Positions 26,916 through 35,610 of a stretch of 64,000 bases of DNA are shown here, piece after piece (positions within the stretch are counted from its first letter, which is position 1; the number at the start of each line of letters is the position of its first letter). This DNA comes from Chloroflexi bacterium OLB13. Its GTDB lineage: Bacteria > Chloroflexota > Anaerolineae > Aggregatilineales > Phototrophicaceae. The DNA is taken from contig JZRA01000068.1 of the NCBI GenBank assembly GCA_001567485.1, positions 62,001-126,000 on the forward strand, in the 5' to 3' direction. The notes beneath the pieces are model-generated. The model saw only the letters and a program-made list of their open reading frames with translations, did not search any database and had not been told where the DNA came from. Position numbers and translations under genes: made by a program.

Positions 26916-26944
26916 AAGAGACCGGCCCTCGAAGCCGGTCTTTT
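26916..26944 (+). terminator. Terminator of the WXG100 operon
   Basis: AGACCGGC (26919-26926) pairs with GCCGGTCT (26934-26941) over a 7-base loop, followed directly by TTT. A-U pairs extend the base. It separates the WXG100 genes from the convergent pseudokinase gene. Confidence 0.85.
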
Positions 26945-26988
26945 CGTTTGCGTATCTCGCTGTGTAGGGGTGAAGTTCGTAGTTCGGG

Positions 26989-28074
26989 CTAACCGAGCAG
27001 CGCCGTCAGCAGCTGAAGCAGCACGATCAGAAGCGTGCCGATAATCGCCGCGGTAATCAACATCCGCCGCGTGATCCGCCGCTTCTTGCGTTCAGGCGGG
27101 GCGTCGCCGTACAGACGCCGGATCTCGTGCGCGAATGTCGGGACATCCTGCTGGCGCATTTCCGGGCGGGCGGCAAGCGCGTTGCCCACGAATACGGACG
27201 TCTCGCGGTAGTTCTTGCCTTCGGGTGAGATGGGCAGGTCACTGCGATGCAGCGCGGCCACCATACCCTCGATCACTTCGCGCCGAACCATGTCCAACCC
27301 GCGCGAACGAGACGGATAGGCAGGGCGTCCTGCCAGCATCTCGTAAAACAACGCGCCCAGACCGTACACATCCGTACTCCGGGTTGGCGGCTGACCCCGA
27401 ACAAGCTCAGGAGCTGTATAGGAGATGCCAGAGATCAGCTCGGCGGCGCTGGCGCTGGTGACCGGATACCCGAAGTCCATCAGGATCGGACGCGGGATGT
27501 CATCCTGATCGTTGCGGACATAGACGGCGGCCGGGCTGATGTTGAGGTGCAGCGTATCGTTCTCGTGCATGAAGGCTACGGCGTCCGCGACCTGCATCAT
27601 GATCCACGCCGCGTGTTGATACCACGGCTGCGGCTGGCTGTGCAGAAGGTCGCTGAGGAAACGGCCGTGCACGTACTCAAACACCATGTAGTACTTGGTC
27701 TCGTTTTGGAAGCCGACCTTGCCGTAAGGCCGTTCCGCTACTGACGCCGTGCGGTACGGCGCGACGAGAACCGGCAGGGCGTAATGCTGCCGCTTGCCGA
27801 CGAGCTTCAGCAGGGTCTTGGCTTCATGGCGGAGCTTATCCTGCGCGACCGGCGTGCTGTGCGCGACTTTCGCCAGCAGGCGATCTTCGCCGCGCTTGGC
27901 CTCGTAGATAGCGGCGGTACGGGTGACGGTCAACCGGCGCAGAATTTCCATGTCGCCGAGCGTGTCACCGGTGTCCAGCACAAGGGGCTTCTCCTCGGCT
28001 AAACAGTTCTGCTCTGTGCACCACAGGTTGCCATCTGGAGAAATGCGCTCACAGAATGTGCAGACATACTTCAT
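26989..28074 (-). CDS. Membrane pseudokinase with N-terminal zinc-binding motif, EssB-like in layout
   Basis: 361 residues. Four Cys (C5, C8, C19, C24) form a probable zinc site. A kinase fold spans about 40-325, and K69, the DFG at D200 and the APE-like APEL are kept. HRDIKPxN has become HLNISPAA, losing the catalytic Asp (N178), Lys and Asn, and no glycine loop is visible, so it should not transfer phosphate. A basic stretch and one membrane helix (338-360) end the protein. AAGGAGGT precedes the ATG at 28074. Firmicute type VII systems use EssB/YukC, a membrane pseudokinase, as a core part; this gene, divergent from the EccC-type gene, may fill that place. Confidence 0.8.
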   Translation of the reverse strand: MKYVCTFCERISPDGNLWCTEQNCLAEEKPLVLDTGDTLGDMEILRRLTVTRTAAIYEAKRGEDRLLAKVAHSTPVAQDKLRHEAKTLLKLVGKRQHYALPVLVAPYRTASVAERPYGKVGFQNETKYYMVFEYVHGRFLSDLLHSQPQPWYQHAAWIMMQVADAVAFMHENDTLHLNISPAAVYVRNDQDDIPRPILMDFGYPVTSASAAELISGISYTAPELVRGQPPTRSTDVYGLGALFYEMLAGRPAYPSRSRGLDMVRREVIEGMVAALHRSDLPISPEGKNYRETSVFVGNALAARPEMRQQDVPTFAHEIRRLYGDAPPERKKRRITRRMLITAAIIGTLLIVLLQLLTALLG

Positions 28075-28094
28075 GGGAACCTCCTTGTAACGCT

Positions 28095-28123
28095 TTGACA
28101 AGGATTCGGAATGGCGACACAAT
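28095..28123 (+). promoter_or_regulatory. Promoter of the EccC-type gene
   Basis: TTGACA (28095-28100), 17-base spacer, CACAAT (28118-28123), in the divergent region. The -35 is consensus and the -10 moderate. The start would fall near 28130, with a leader of about 70 bases. Confidence 0.5.
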
Positions 28124-28134
28124 AGACTCATCTA

Positions 28135-28163
28135 AAGGTACTCATCCACCGCATGCGTGTCAA
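28135..28163 (-). promoter_or_regulatory. Promoter of the pseudokinase gene
   Basis: On the reverse strand TTGACA (28163-28158), 17-base spacer, TACCTT (28140-28135). It faces the EccC promoter with the two -10 boxes only about 12 bases apart, so the two transcripts may compete or be co-regulated. Confidence 0.55.
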
Positions 28164-28200
28164 GCAAGCGTAGAGTTCCGTTGAGCTGAGGGAGACATCA

Positions 28201-31200
28201 ATGGCGACGCAGTCCCAGCCTGTCTTGATCAACCGGCCACCGCGCATCCAGCCCGACCTACCGCAGGCCGAGTTTGAAGTTCCGCCGCCGCCGGAGCTGG
28301 AACTTGGAAACATCACGCTGATTCAGTCGTTTCTCCCGTTAATCACCATTATCGGGTATGTCATCGTTTCCGCAACTGGCAGCGGGCGCAACCTCGCGCT
28401 GATCATCCCGATGGGCTTGTCGGTCGTGGCGTCGTCTGGCCTCGCGTTTTTGGACGTACATCCGCGAGACGCGTGAACAACAGCGCCAGCGGGAGAGCTA
28501 CGAGGCGCGCTTGGCAACGCTTCGCCGTGAGATGGAGGGGTATCACGATCAGCAGCGCACGTTTTACTACTACAACTATCCCAACATGGAACGTGTGCTG
28601 GCGATTGCCGAGAATCAAGAGCGCGGAACGAAGGACAATCGTTCCGGTACGCGCCTTTGGGAGCGCCGCACCACCGACCCCGACTTCGGCGCTGTCCGTC
28701 TTGGCGTCGGCACGCAGCCCTCGACGGTCAAATACACATTCCAAGCCGAGGCCAACAACGAAGATCCGATGATGTACGCGGCGATGAAGCTCGCCGAGGA
28801 CTCGCTGAACGTGACGGACATCCCCGTTGCGATCCCGCTGCGCCCGTACAGCACCGACCCCAACGCGACCGATGGCATCGTCGGCCGTCATTCGATTGGC
28901 GTTACCGGCTCGAATCCGCAAGAGGTGTACGACTTCGTGCGGGCGCTGCTGGTCAACTTCACGGCATTCCATGCGCCGACCGATACACGCCTATATGTGT
29001 TTGGCGACCCGAGCGACGAGACGAATTGGAACTGGGCGCGTTACCTGCCGCACAGCAACTCCGGCAATAAGACCGAGCCGGGCGACCAGTTGTGCTTCAG
29101 CCCGCGCCAGTCCGCGGTCGAATCGTTCTGGGACATGATGATTAAGAGCGATCTCGAGCGTCGCTTGGTTCGCTTGGCTGATGACTCCAGCACCGACGTG
29201 ACCCTGCCGTTCCTGTTGGTCGTGGTTGACCAGCTTTCGATCGAGAGCAACCCGAACAGCATCGCGAAAGGCGCCGACACGCAGGAAGCGGCCTCGCTGA
29301 TCTTCCGGCGCGGCCAAGAACTCGGCGCGACGATCATCTTCCTCGTGCCGGACGCGAAGTACATCCCGAGTCAATGCGAGACGGTGATCGAGGTTGACTC
29401 CGAACCCAACTTGCGCGGCGAGGTCTCCGCCTACGGCCAGAAGCAGGGCACGCTGTTCCGCTACACCGAGGTCGGCGTGAACACTCGCCGTGTCATCGGC
29501 GTGGCCGACACGTTGAAGGCCGAGACCGCGATGAGCACCTTCTCGCTCAAGCTGAGCAACCTGTCGGTGCGGTCGACGTTCGGCACCGCCGGCTTGCCCA
29601 ACGACGTGCGTCTGCTCAACCTGCACGACCACATTATGCCCGAACGGCTCGACGCTTCGGCGGACGGGATATGGGAGAAGTGGCGCAAGAGCCGCGAGGC
29701 CACCGCGGCGGAATGGCTTCGCGTTCCGATTGGCTTCTTGCCGGGACCAAAGCGGCGCGATCTGTTGTTCAGCGCCAACGGCGACGGCGTTCACGGCATG
29801 ATCGCTGGCACGACCGGTTCCGGCAAGTCGGAGCTGTTGATTACGCTGATCCTCGGCATGGCGATGAAGTACGACCCCAGCGTGATCAACTTCGTGCTGG
29901 TCGACTACAAGGGCGGTACCGCGTTCAAGATGTTCGAGCGTTTGCCGCATGTGGTGAACCTCGTCACCAGCTTGCAGGGCAACGCGGGAGCCCGCACGTT
30001 CATCGCGCTGCAATCCGAAATGAAGCGTCGCGCGAAGATGCTGGCCGATCAGGGCGTTCCGCACATCGTGGACTACCGCGAAAAGGGGTATCACCGCACC
30101 GATCTGCCGATGGCGCCGGAGACGAAGGTCAAGCACAAACCGTTCCCGTTCTTGTTTGTCATCATCGACGAGTTCGCGGAAATGGTGAAGGAGATGCCGC
30201 AGTTCAAGGCGGATCTTGACTCCGTCACCCGCCTCGGCCGCGCTTACGGCGTCACGCTCATCCTCGCGACACAGCGCCCGACCGGCGCGGTCACGGATCA
30301 GATGCGCGCCAACATCAAGTTCAAAATCTGCCTGCGCGTAGAAACCGCCGAAGACAGCCGTGAGCTGCTGCGCGCCTCGGACGCGGCCTTCCTGCCTACC
30401 GGCGTGCCGGGCCGCGCGTACCTGATGGTCGGCAACGACAGCCCGCAGCTGATGCAGGTCGCATACGCCAGCTACAACTACATCCCCCCGACCGCCGACT
30501 CGATCGAGGAAGAGAAGCCACCGGTCATCAAGTGGTTCGACCGGCCCAAGAAGAAGGAAAAGAAATCAGCGAGCGCGGCCAGCTTGCGTACCGTGGCCGA
30601 CCGCGTTGTCGAGATTTGCGCCGCGCTGGCGATTGAGAAGCCAGATGTGGTCGAACAGGAGAAGCCGTGGCCTGATCCGCTTCCGGTGCAGCTTCCGCTG
30701 AATGCCGAGTACATCACGTCGGCGATGCAGCGCATGCCGAAGGTCTCCGACATCTTCGCCGATGAGGAGAAAGAGCCTGAGATCGAGGCGGCGGATGAAG
30801 TCGTGGACGATAACCCGATGTTCCCCCTCAGCCGCAACCTGAAGCCGTGGATCGACGAGATCATGCGGCAAGCCAGCGGGCGCTCCAACGGCGTGACCGA
30901 GACCACGACCATGATGGCCGATGGCTCGGAACGCTGGCCGCACGTGGATTGGTCGAGTGATGAGGCGCTCTCAGGACGCATCGGCATGATCGACGATCCG
31001 TACCATGCGCGCCAGCTTCCGCTCGACCTCGACCTGAAGGCGGGCAGCGTGCTGGTTTACGGGGCGTCAGGCAAGGGTAAGACGGGCTTCCTGCGCACAC
31101 TGATCACCAGCCTTGCCGTGCGGCACTCGCCCGATGCGCTGTGGATCTACGCGTTCGACTTCGGCGGCGGCGGCTTGACCCCGATCGAGAACCTGCCACA

Positions 31201-32992
31201 CGTCGGCGCGGTGATCGACAGCGAGGAGAACGAGCGGGTGACGCGCCTGCTTAACCGCTTGAAGCAGTGGGTGCGCGAGCGCGCCGAGTTGTTCGGCGGC
31301 GACAGCCTCAGCGTTTACAACCGCACGCATCCCAACGCGCAACAGCCGGCGGTGCTGGTCGTTCTCGACAACTACGCCGAATTCCGGCAGCGTTACGAGG
31401 ACGCCGGCGTCGAACTGGCGTCGCTTCTGCGCGAGGGCGCCAGCAAGGGTATATTCTTCGCGGTCACAGCCGATCAGCTCTCGACCGTGCCCGGCCGTAT
31501 TGCCGGCTTATTCAACCAGCGCCTGTCGCTCAAGCTCTCCGATCCGAGCGAGTACAGCGGGATCGTCGGGCGTGTGCCAGCGGATCTCGACGACATCCCC
31601 GGCCGGGGGTACATCCCGTTTGAGCGCGCCGTGCTTGAGTGCCACATCGCGAAGCCGCTCAGCATCGACCTGCGCACCGCCGAGGGTGAGCCAGCGGACG
31701 AAAGCGTTCAACTCGCAGCGTTGGCTGAGGCGATGAACACGGCGTGGACGGGGCAGCGCCCACAGCCGGTCGAGACCCTCGAGTCGATTGTCGCGCTGCG
31801 TGACATGACGCCGTTGGCATCCGAGCGCCGGATCGAGATCATGCTGGGCAAGGCGCTCCATGATCTACAGCCGATTGCGCTCAACCTGAAGGAGCAGGGG
31901 CCGCATTTGGTGATTGGCGGCTCACCGCTCAGCGGACGCACCACGACCCTACGCTCGATGGTTCTCAGCCTTGCCGACCGGTATGCTCCCGACCGGCTTG
32001 GCATCATCCTGATCGACGCCCAGAAGCGGATGTTCGAGTTTGCAGAAGGGAAGTCGCTCGCGAACCTGCCGCACGTGCGCGCTGCCATCAGCGAGCAGAA
32101 CCGTGAGATGATCGACCCGCTGATCGAATCCCTGCGCGCGTTGTATACGTCCGAAGGCTCCGCCAACCGGCCAGAGCTGTTCATCTTCATCGACAACTAC
32201 GACGACTTCAGCGATCTGTTCGACCGCAAGGCCAAGCCGTTGACCGACTTGGCGAACCTCGCGCGGCGTTACGGTTCGGACGGCCTGCACTTTGTGATCG
32301 GGATGGGCGCGTCACCCACCGAAGACCTGCTCAAAGTGATCACACGGTCAAAGGTAGGCTTAGCGCTCGACCCGGAGGCGGCAGGCAAGGCTCCGTTCAA
32401 CCTGACGGCGGCGGGTAAGCTGGCGCGCAACACGTATCCCGTTGGCCGCGGCTTCTTGATCGGGTCGGGCCGCTTCACGATCGTGCAGATCAGCACGCCG
32501 TATCCCATCGAGAACGCCGATGAGATTCAGGACTCCACCGAGCTGCAGGCGATGATCAACGTCCAGTTGGGTCAGTACGTCGATGATGTCATGGCGAAGT
32601 GGGATGGAGCGCCGCAGTGGGATTTCCAGATCAAGGCGCCGGAACCCGGTGAATCGAACGGCGCCGCGCCGGAGCGTAAGTCAAGCGGTGGCGGATCGTC
32701 CGCATCGGGTGCAGCCTCCGGCCCGGTATTACCGGCGGAGTATGCGGCGAAGCTGCGCGACGCGCTGAAAGAGATCGCGCCAATCGCCGGGATCGACATG
32801 GCCGTGATTAGCCAGCTCGAAGGGGCCGATCTCCTTCGCATGGCGTCGTCGTTCGAGGACATGGTCGACCTCGTGGCGCTGGCCGCCGAGGCCAAAGTCA
32901 AGCCGGAGGCGCTGCTGCCGGTGTTCATGGGGTACGGCATGACCGAAGAGGACGCGCGCAAGGCGCTGGGCCTGAGCACGGAGAAGGCATAG
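28201..32992 (+). CDS. EccC/EssC-type FtsK-SpoIIIE triple ATPase, frameshifted at a T-run
   Basis: The motor of a type VII-like secretion system. ATG at 28201 has GAGGGAG upstream. Two membrane helices lie at about 38-60 and 65-84. The frame breaks at TTTTT (28447-28451): removing one T joins it seamlessly to the long frame, giving 1596 residues. Module 1 has a full Walker A (K542) and DE (D656-E657). Module 2 keeps Walker A (K960), but the Glu is N1057. Module 3 has Arg in place of the Walker Lys (R1246) and DN (D1331). The family uses module 1 for work and the others to bind substrate. The C-terminal 90 residues are helical and follow a Gly/Ser linker. If the extra T is real, the gene makes only a 91-residue membrane stub. 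Confidence 0.9.
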
Positions 32993-32993
32993 C

Positions 32994-33620
32994 ATGAACG
33001 ACTACATTACGATGATGATCTCGTCGGATCAGTTCGACGACAAACCCAATCACAACGTCGAAGTGCTGGCCGATGTGCCGATCAAGACGATCATCTACGA
33101 AATCCAGAAGGAGTTTCAGCTCAAGGGCGCGTTTGCGCTTTGGACGCGCAACGGCAAGCAGGAACTGGACGCCAACCGGACTCTGCGCGAGCTGAATATC
33201 TCGAAGGGCGCCGAGTTAGAGTTTGGCCGGCGCGCGATGCGTATTCCACCGGGCGCAGAGGAGATCACCGGCACGCAGCGCGGTGTACTCAAGGTTGAGG
33301 GGACGACCCGCTCGTTCATGCTGGCGTGGCAGCCCGCGCTGATCGGCCGCAGCACCGACGCGGCGAGCGCGGCCCAGCTTGCGATCGACCTGCGCGATCT
33401 TGACTCGAACAAGACGGTGTCGCGCCAGCACGCCCGCATCAACGAGGCTGAAGGCGAGTACTTGATCCAGCGCGTCGCGGAGAACAATCAACTCATCGTC
33501 GACAACAAGCCGTTGGGGTATCTGGCTCCGGTTCCGCTGAAGCCCGGAAGCGTGATCAAGCTCGGCAACGTGTCGCTGGTGTTCCAGATCGAAGAGATCG
33601 CGGACGAACTGCTGGTCTGA
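32994..33620 (+). CDS. Ubiquitin-like (YukD/EsaB type) and FHA domain fusion
   Basis: 208 residues. Residues 1-80 have a ubiquitin-like pattern (ITMMISSDQF, then IKTIIYEIQKEF and TLRELNISKGAELEF), as in YukD/EsaB and the N-terminus of EccD. Residues 98-198 form an FHA domain with the phosphothreonine-binding residues G118-R119-S120, S143-R144-Q145-H146 and N164-N165. It lies one base after the EccC-type stop, so it is co-translated. It probably links the secretion ATPase to Thr-phosphorylated partners made by the nearby kinases. No membrane helix, so it is cytosolic. Confidence 0.85.
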   Translation: MNDYITMMISSDQFDDKPNHNVEVLADVPIKTIIYEIQKEFQLKGAFALWTRNGKQELDANRTLRELNISKGAELEFGRRAMRIPPGAEEITGTQRGVLKVEGTTRSFMLAWQPALIGRSTDAASAAQLAIDLRDLDSNKTVSRQHARINEAEGEYLIQRVAENNQLIVDNKPLGYLAPVPLKPGSVIKLGNVSLVFQIEEIADELLV

Positions 33621-33632
33621 TGTCCGGTTCGT

Positions 33633-35605
33633 TCACCCCGAAGGCGACGGCTCAGCGGTTGGCTCAGCCGTCGCTTCGCTTTCTGGCGTACCCGGCGTCG
33701 TGCTGCCGTCAGGTGTTGCGGGCAGCGGCGGCGGAATGATCGTCGGAACGTCGTTGGGATCGCCGAGGAAGCGAACCGCGTCGGACTCGATCAGCCCCGC
33801 CGAAATCCAGCCTTCGCCCCGGCGTGAACGGATCTTGTACCAGTTTTTGTCCGGCGAGACGCCCGTCACGACTACCAGCTCGCCTTTTGGCACCGGCGAA
33901 CGCAGCGGCGCGTCGGGATCGGCGGTGCTGTACACACGAATCCCAACGTCGATCAACACCTCGAACTGCGGCTGAACGTCCTCGATCAGCCACCAGAAGC
34001 GCCGGCCCGCGAGCACATCTGGCGCTAGATAGACCAGCACATAGTGACTGCCCGCGTCCAGCGGATTAGGCTTTGTAATGTTGTCGTAACGGCGCTGGAT
34101 CATGCCCTGATAAATCTCGATTGGGGGCGCGTTCGGGACATCGTAGCTGGTGACCGTCACCAAATCGAGCGCGCTCTCAGGCGTGCCTTGCAGAACCCAA
34201 TAGTCCACGCTGAAGGTTGACGTCGGCGTGGGCGGCAGGGTAGGGCTGGGCGGCGGGGTGTTGGTCGGTGTCGCTGACGGCTCAGGCGTGTCAGTTGCCG
34301 TGGGCAGCGCGGTCGGTGACGCGGTGGGCGTGGCGCTAGAAGTCGCCGTCGCGGTCGCTGTTGGCGTCGCGGTCGCGGTGGGTGATCCCGTTGCGGACGC
34401 GGTGCGCGTCGGTGACGCGGTGCGGGTCGGCGATGCGGTCGGAGTCTTGGTGTTCGTTGCTGTGGCCGTGGGCGTCGCGGTTGCGGTCGCGTGGCGGATG
34501 GACGCCGTGTCGGACGATGAGTCGGCTCGGAGGTGTCGGTCGCCGTCGCCGTATCGGTCGGAGTCGCGGTGCGGGTCGCCGTTCGAGTCGGGACGCTCGT
34601 ATCAGTCGCGGTTGGAGAGGGAGACGGCGTATCTGACGGAAGGACTTCGATGCCACCAGCGGCGTGTGTCTGAGTCTGCGCCGCGGCGATCTCCGTAGTC
34701 AGGGCAGCGGTGGTCGGCACGGGCAGCACGGGGGCCAATGTGTTTGCGCCGCCGCGCCCCGCGAGCACGGCCACCGCGCCAATCGCCACCAGCAGGACGG
34801 CCAGCAGCCCTAACAGCGGCCACAGCCAGCGGCGCTGCGGCTTGACCGTCCGCGTCGAGCCGATAATCACCGTGACGTTGTCGGGCGCGCCGCCCCGCAG
34901 GGTCAAGTCGATGAGCGTCTTGACGGCGCGCTCCGGTGGCTGCTTGGTGACCGTCTCCTGAATGACTTTTTCGCTGATGACATCCCACAGACCATCGCTG
35001 CACAGGATGAACACGTCGCCGGGTTCGACCGTCATCGGCTTATAGATCGTGTCCAACTCGAAGGGATGCCCGATGAAGGCTGTGATGTTCATATTGCGCG
35101 AGGCCGATGCTTGTTCCGGCGTGATCTCGCCGCGTTCCAGCATCGCCGCGTTGACGCTCTGGTCTTTGCTGACCATGGTCATCGTCTCGCCGCGCAGCAG
35201 ATACACGCGCGAGTCGCCGAGATTAAAAACCAGCGCGGTACCGTCTGACCGGATCACGACACCGGCGGCGGTCGTGCCGATATACACCATGCCGAGTGAG
35301 GTGGCGGCTTTGCGCACTTCGGCGTGGGCCGCTTCGAGCGCCTGCTGCACGCGGGCCTGCGTGTCTAGCTCGCTGTTGTTCTCGTCATAGTACGTCTTGA
35401 AGAAGAACTCGACGGCAGTACGGCTCGCGAGATCGCCTTTGCCGACGCCGCCCATGCCGTCACAGACCAGCAGGACAGCGCCGAAACGCGATTCTGGCGA
35501 TCCCGGCTCAGGCAGCAGCCAACGCATACTGTCCTCGTTGCGCTGCCGTTTGCGACCGACATCGGTTCCACCGGTGATCGTGAACGAGATCGCTTTGGGA
35601 TCCAA
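33633..35605 (-). CDS. PP2C Ser/Thr phosphatase with membrane helix and SH3-like tail, frameshifted in linker
   Basis: Residues 1-240 form a PP2C domain with all metal ligands: RNEDS (D25), VCDGMGG (D49), LCSDGLWD and [10 protein letters not shown] membrane helix lies near 258-280, then a Thr/Pro linker. Within 34490-34540 the frame slips: adding one base restores a T-A-T-P linker and leads into the frame ending at 33633, with an SH3-like domain ([19 protein letters not shown]). The repaired protein has about 657 residues; the Arg/Pro-rich end otherwise read is out of frame. It starts 5 bases after the VWA/FHA gene. It should reverse the action of the locus kinases. Confidence 0.85.
34230..34640. 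repeat. Low-complexity linker-coding DNA in the phosphatase gene
   Basis: Short GTCGCGGT/GGTGACGCG-type units encode the Thr/Pro/Ala linker between membrane helix and SH3-like domain. The frameshift of the gene lies inside it, where base-calling or slippage errors are likely. Confidence 0.75.
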
Positions 35606-35610
35606 GACGC

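Noticed and set aside
28511-28540. TTG start for a separate ATPase gene
   Set aside because: No ribosome site; the protein clearly continues upstream in frame to the T-run at 28447-28451.
34157-34490. Arg/Pro-rich C-terminus of the PP2C protein
   Set aside because: Wrong frame of linker DNA after a one-base loss; the correct frame gives Thr/Pro linker and SH3-like domain.
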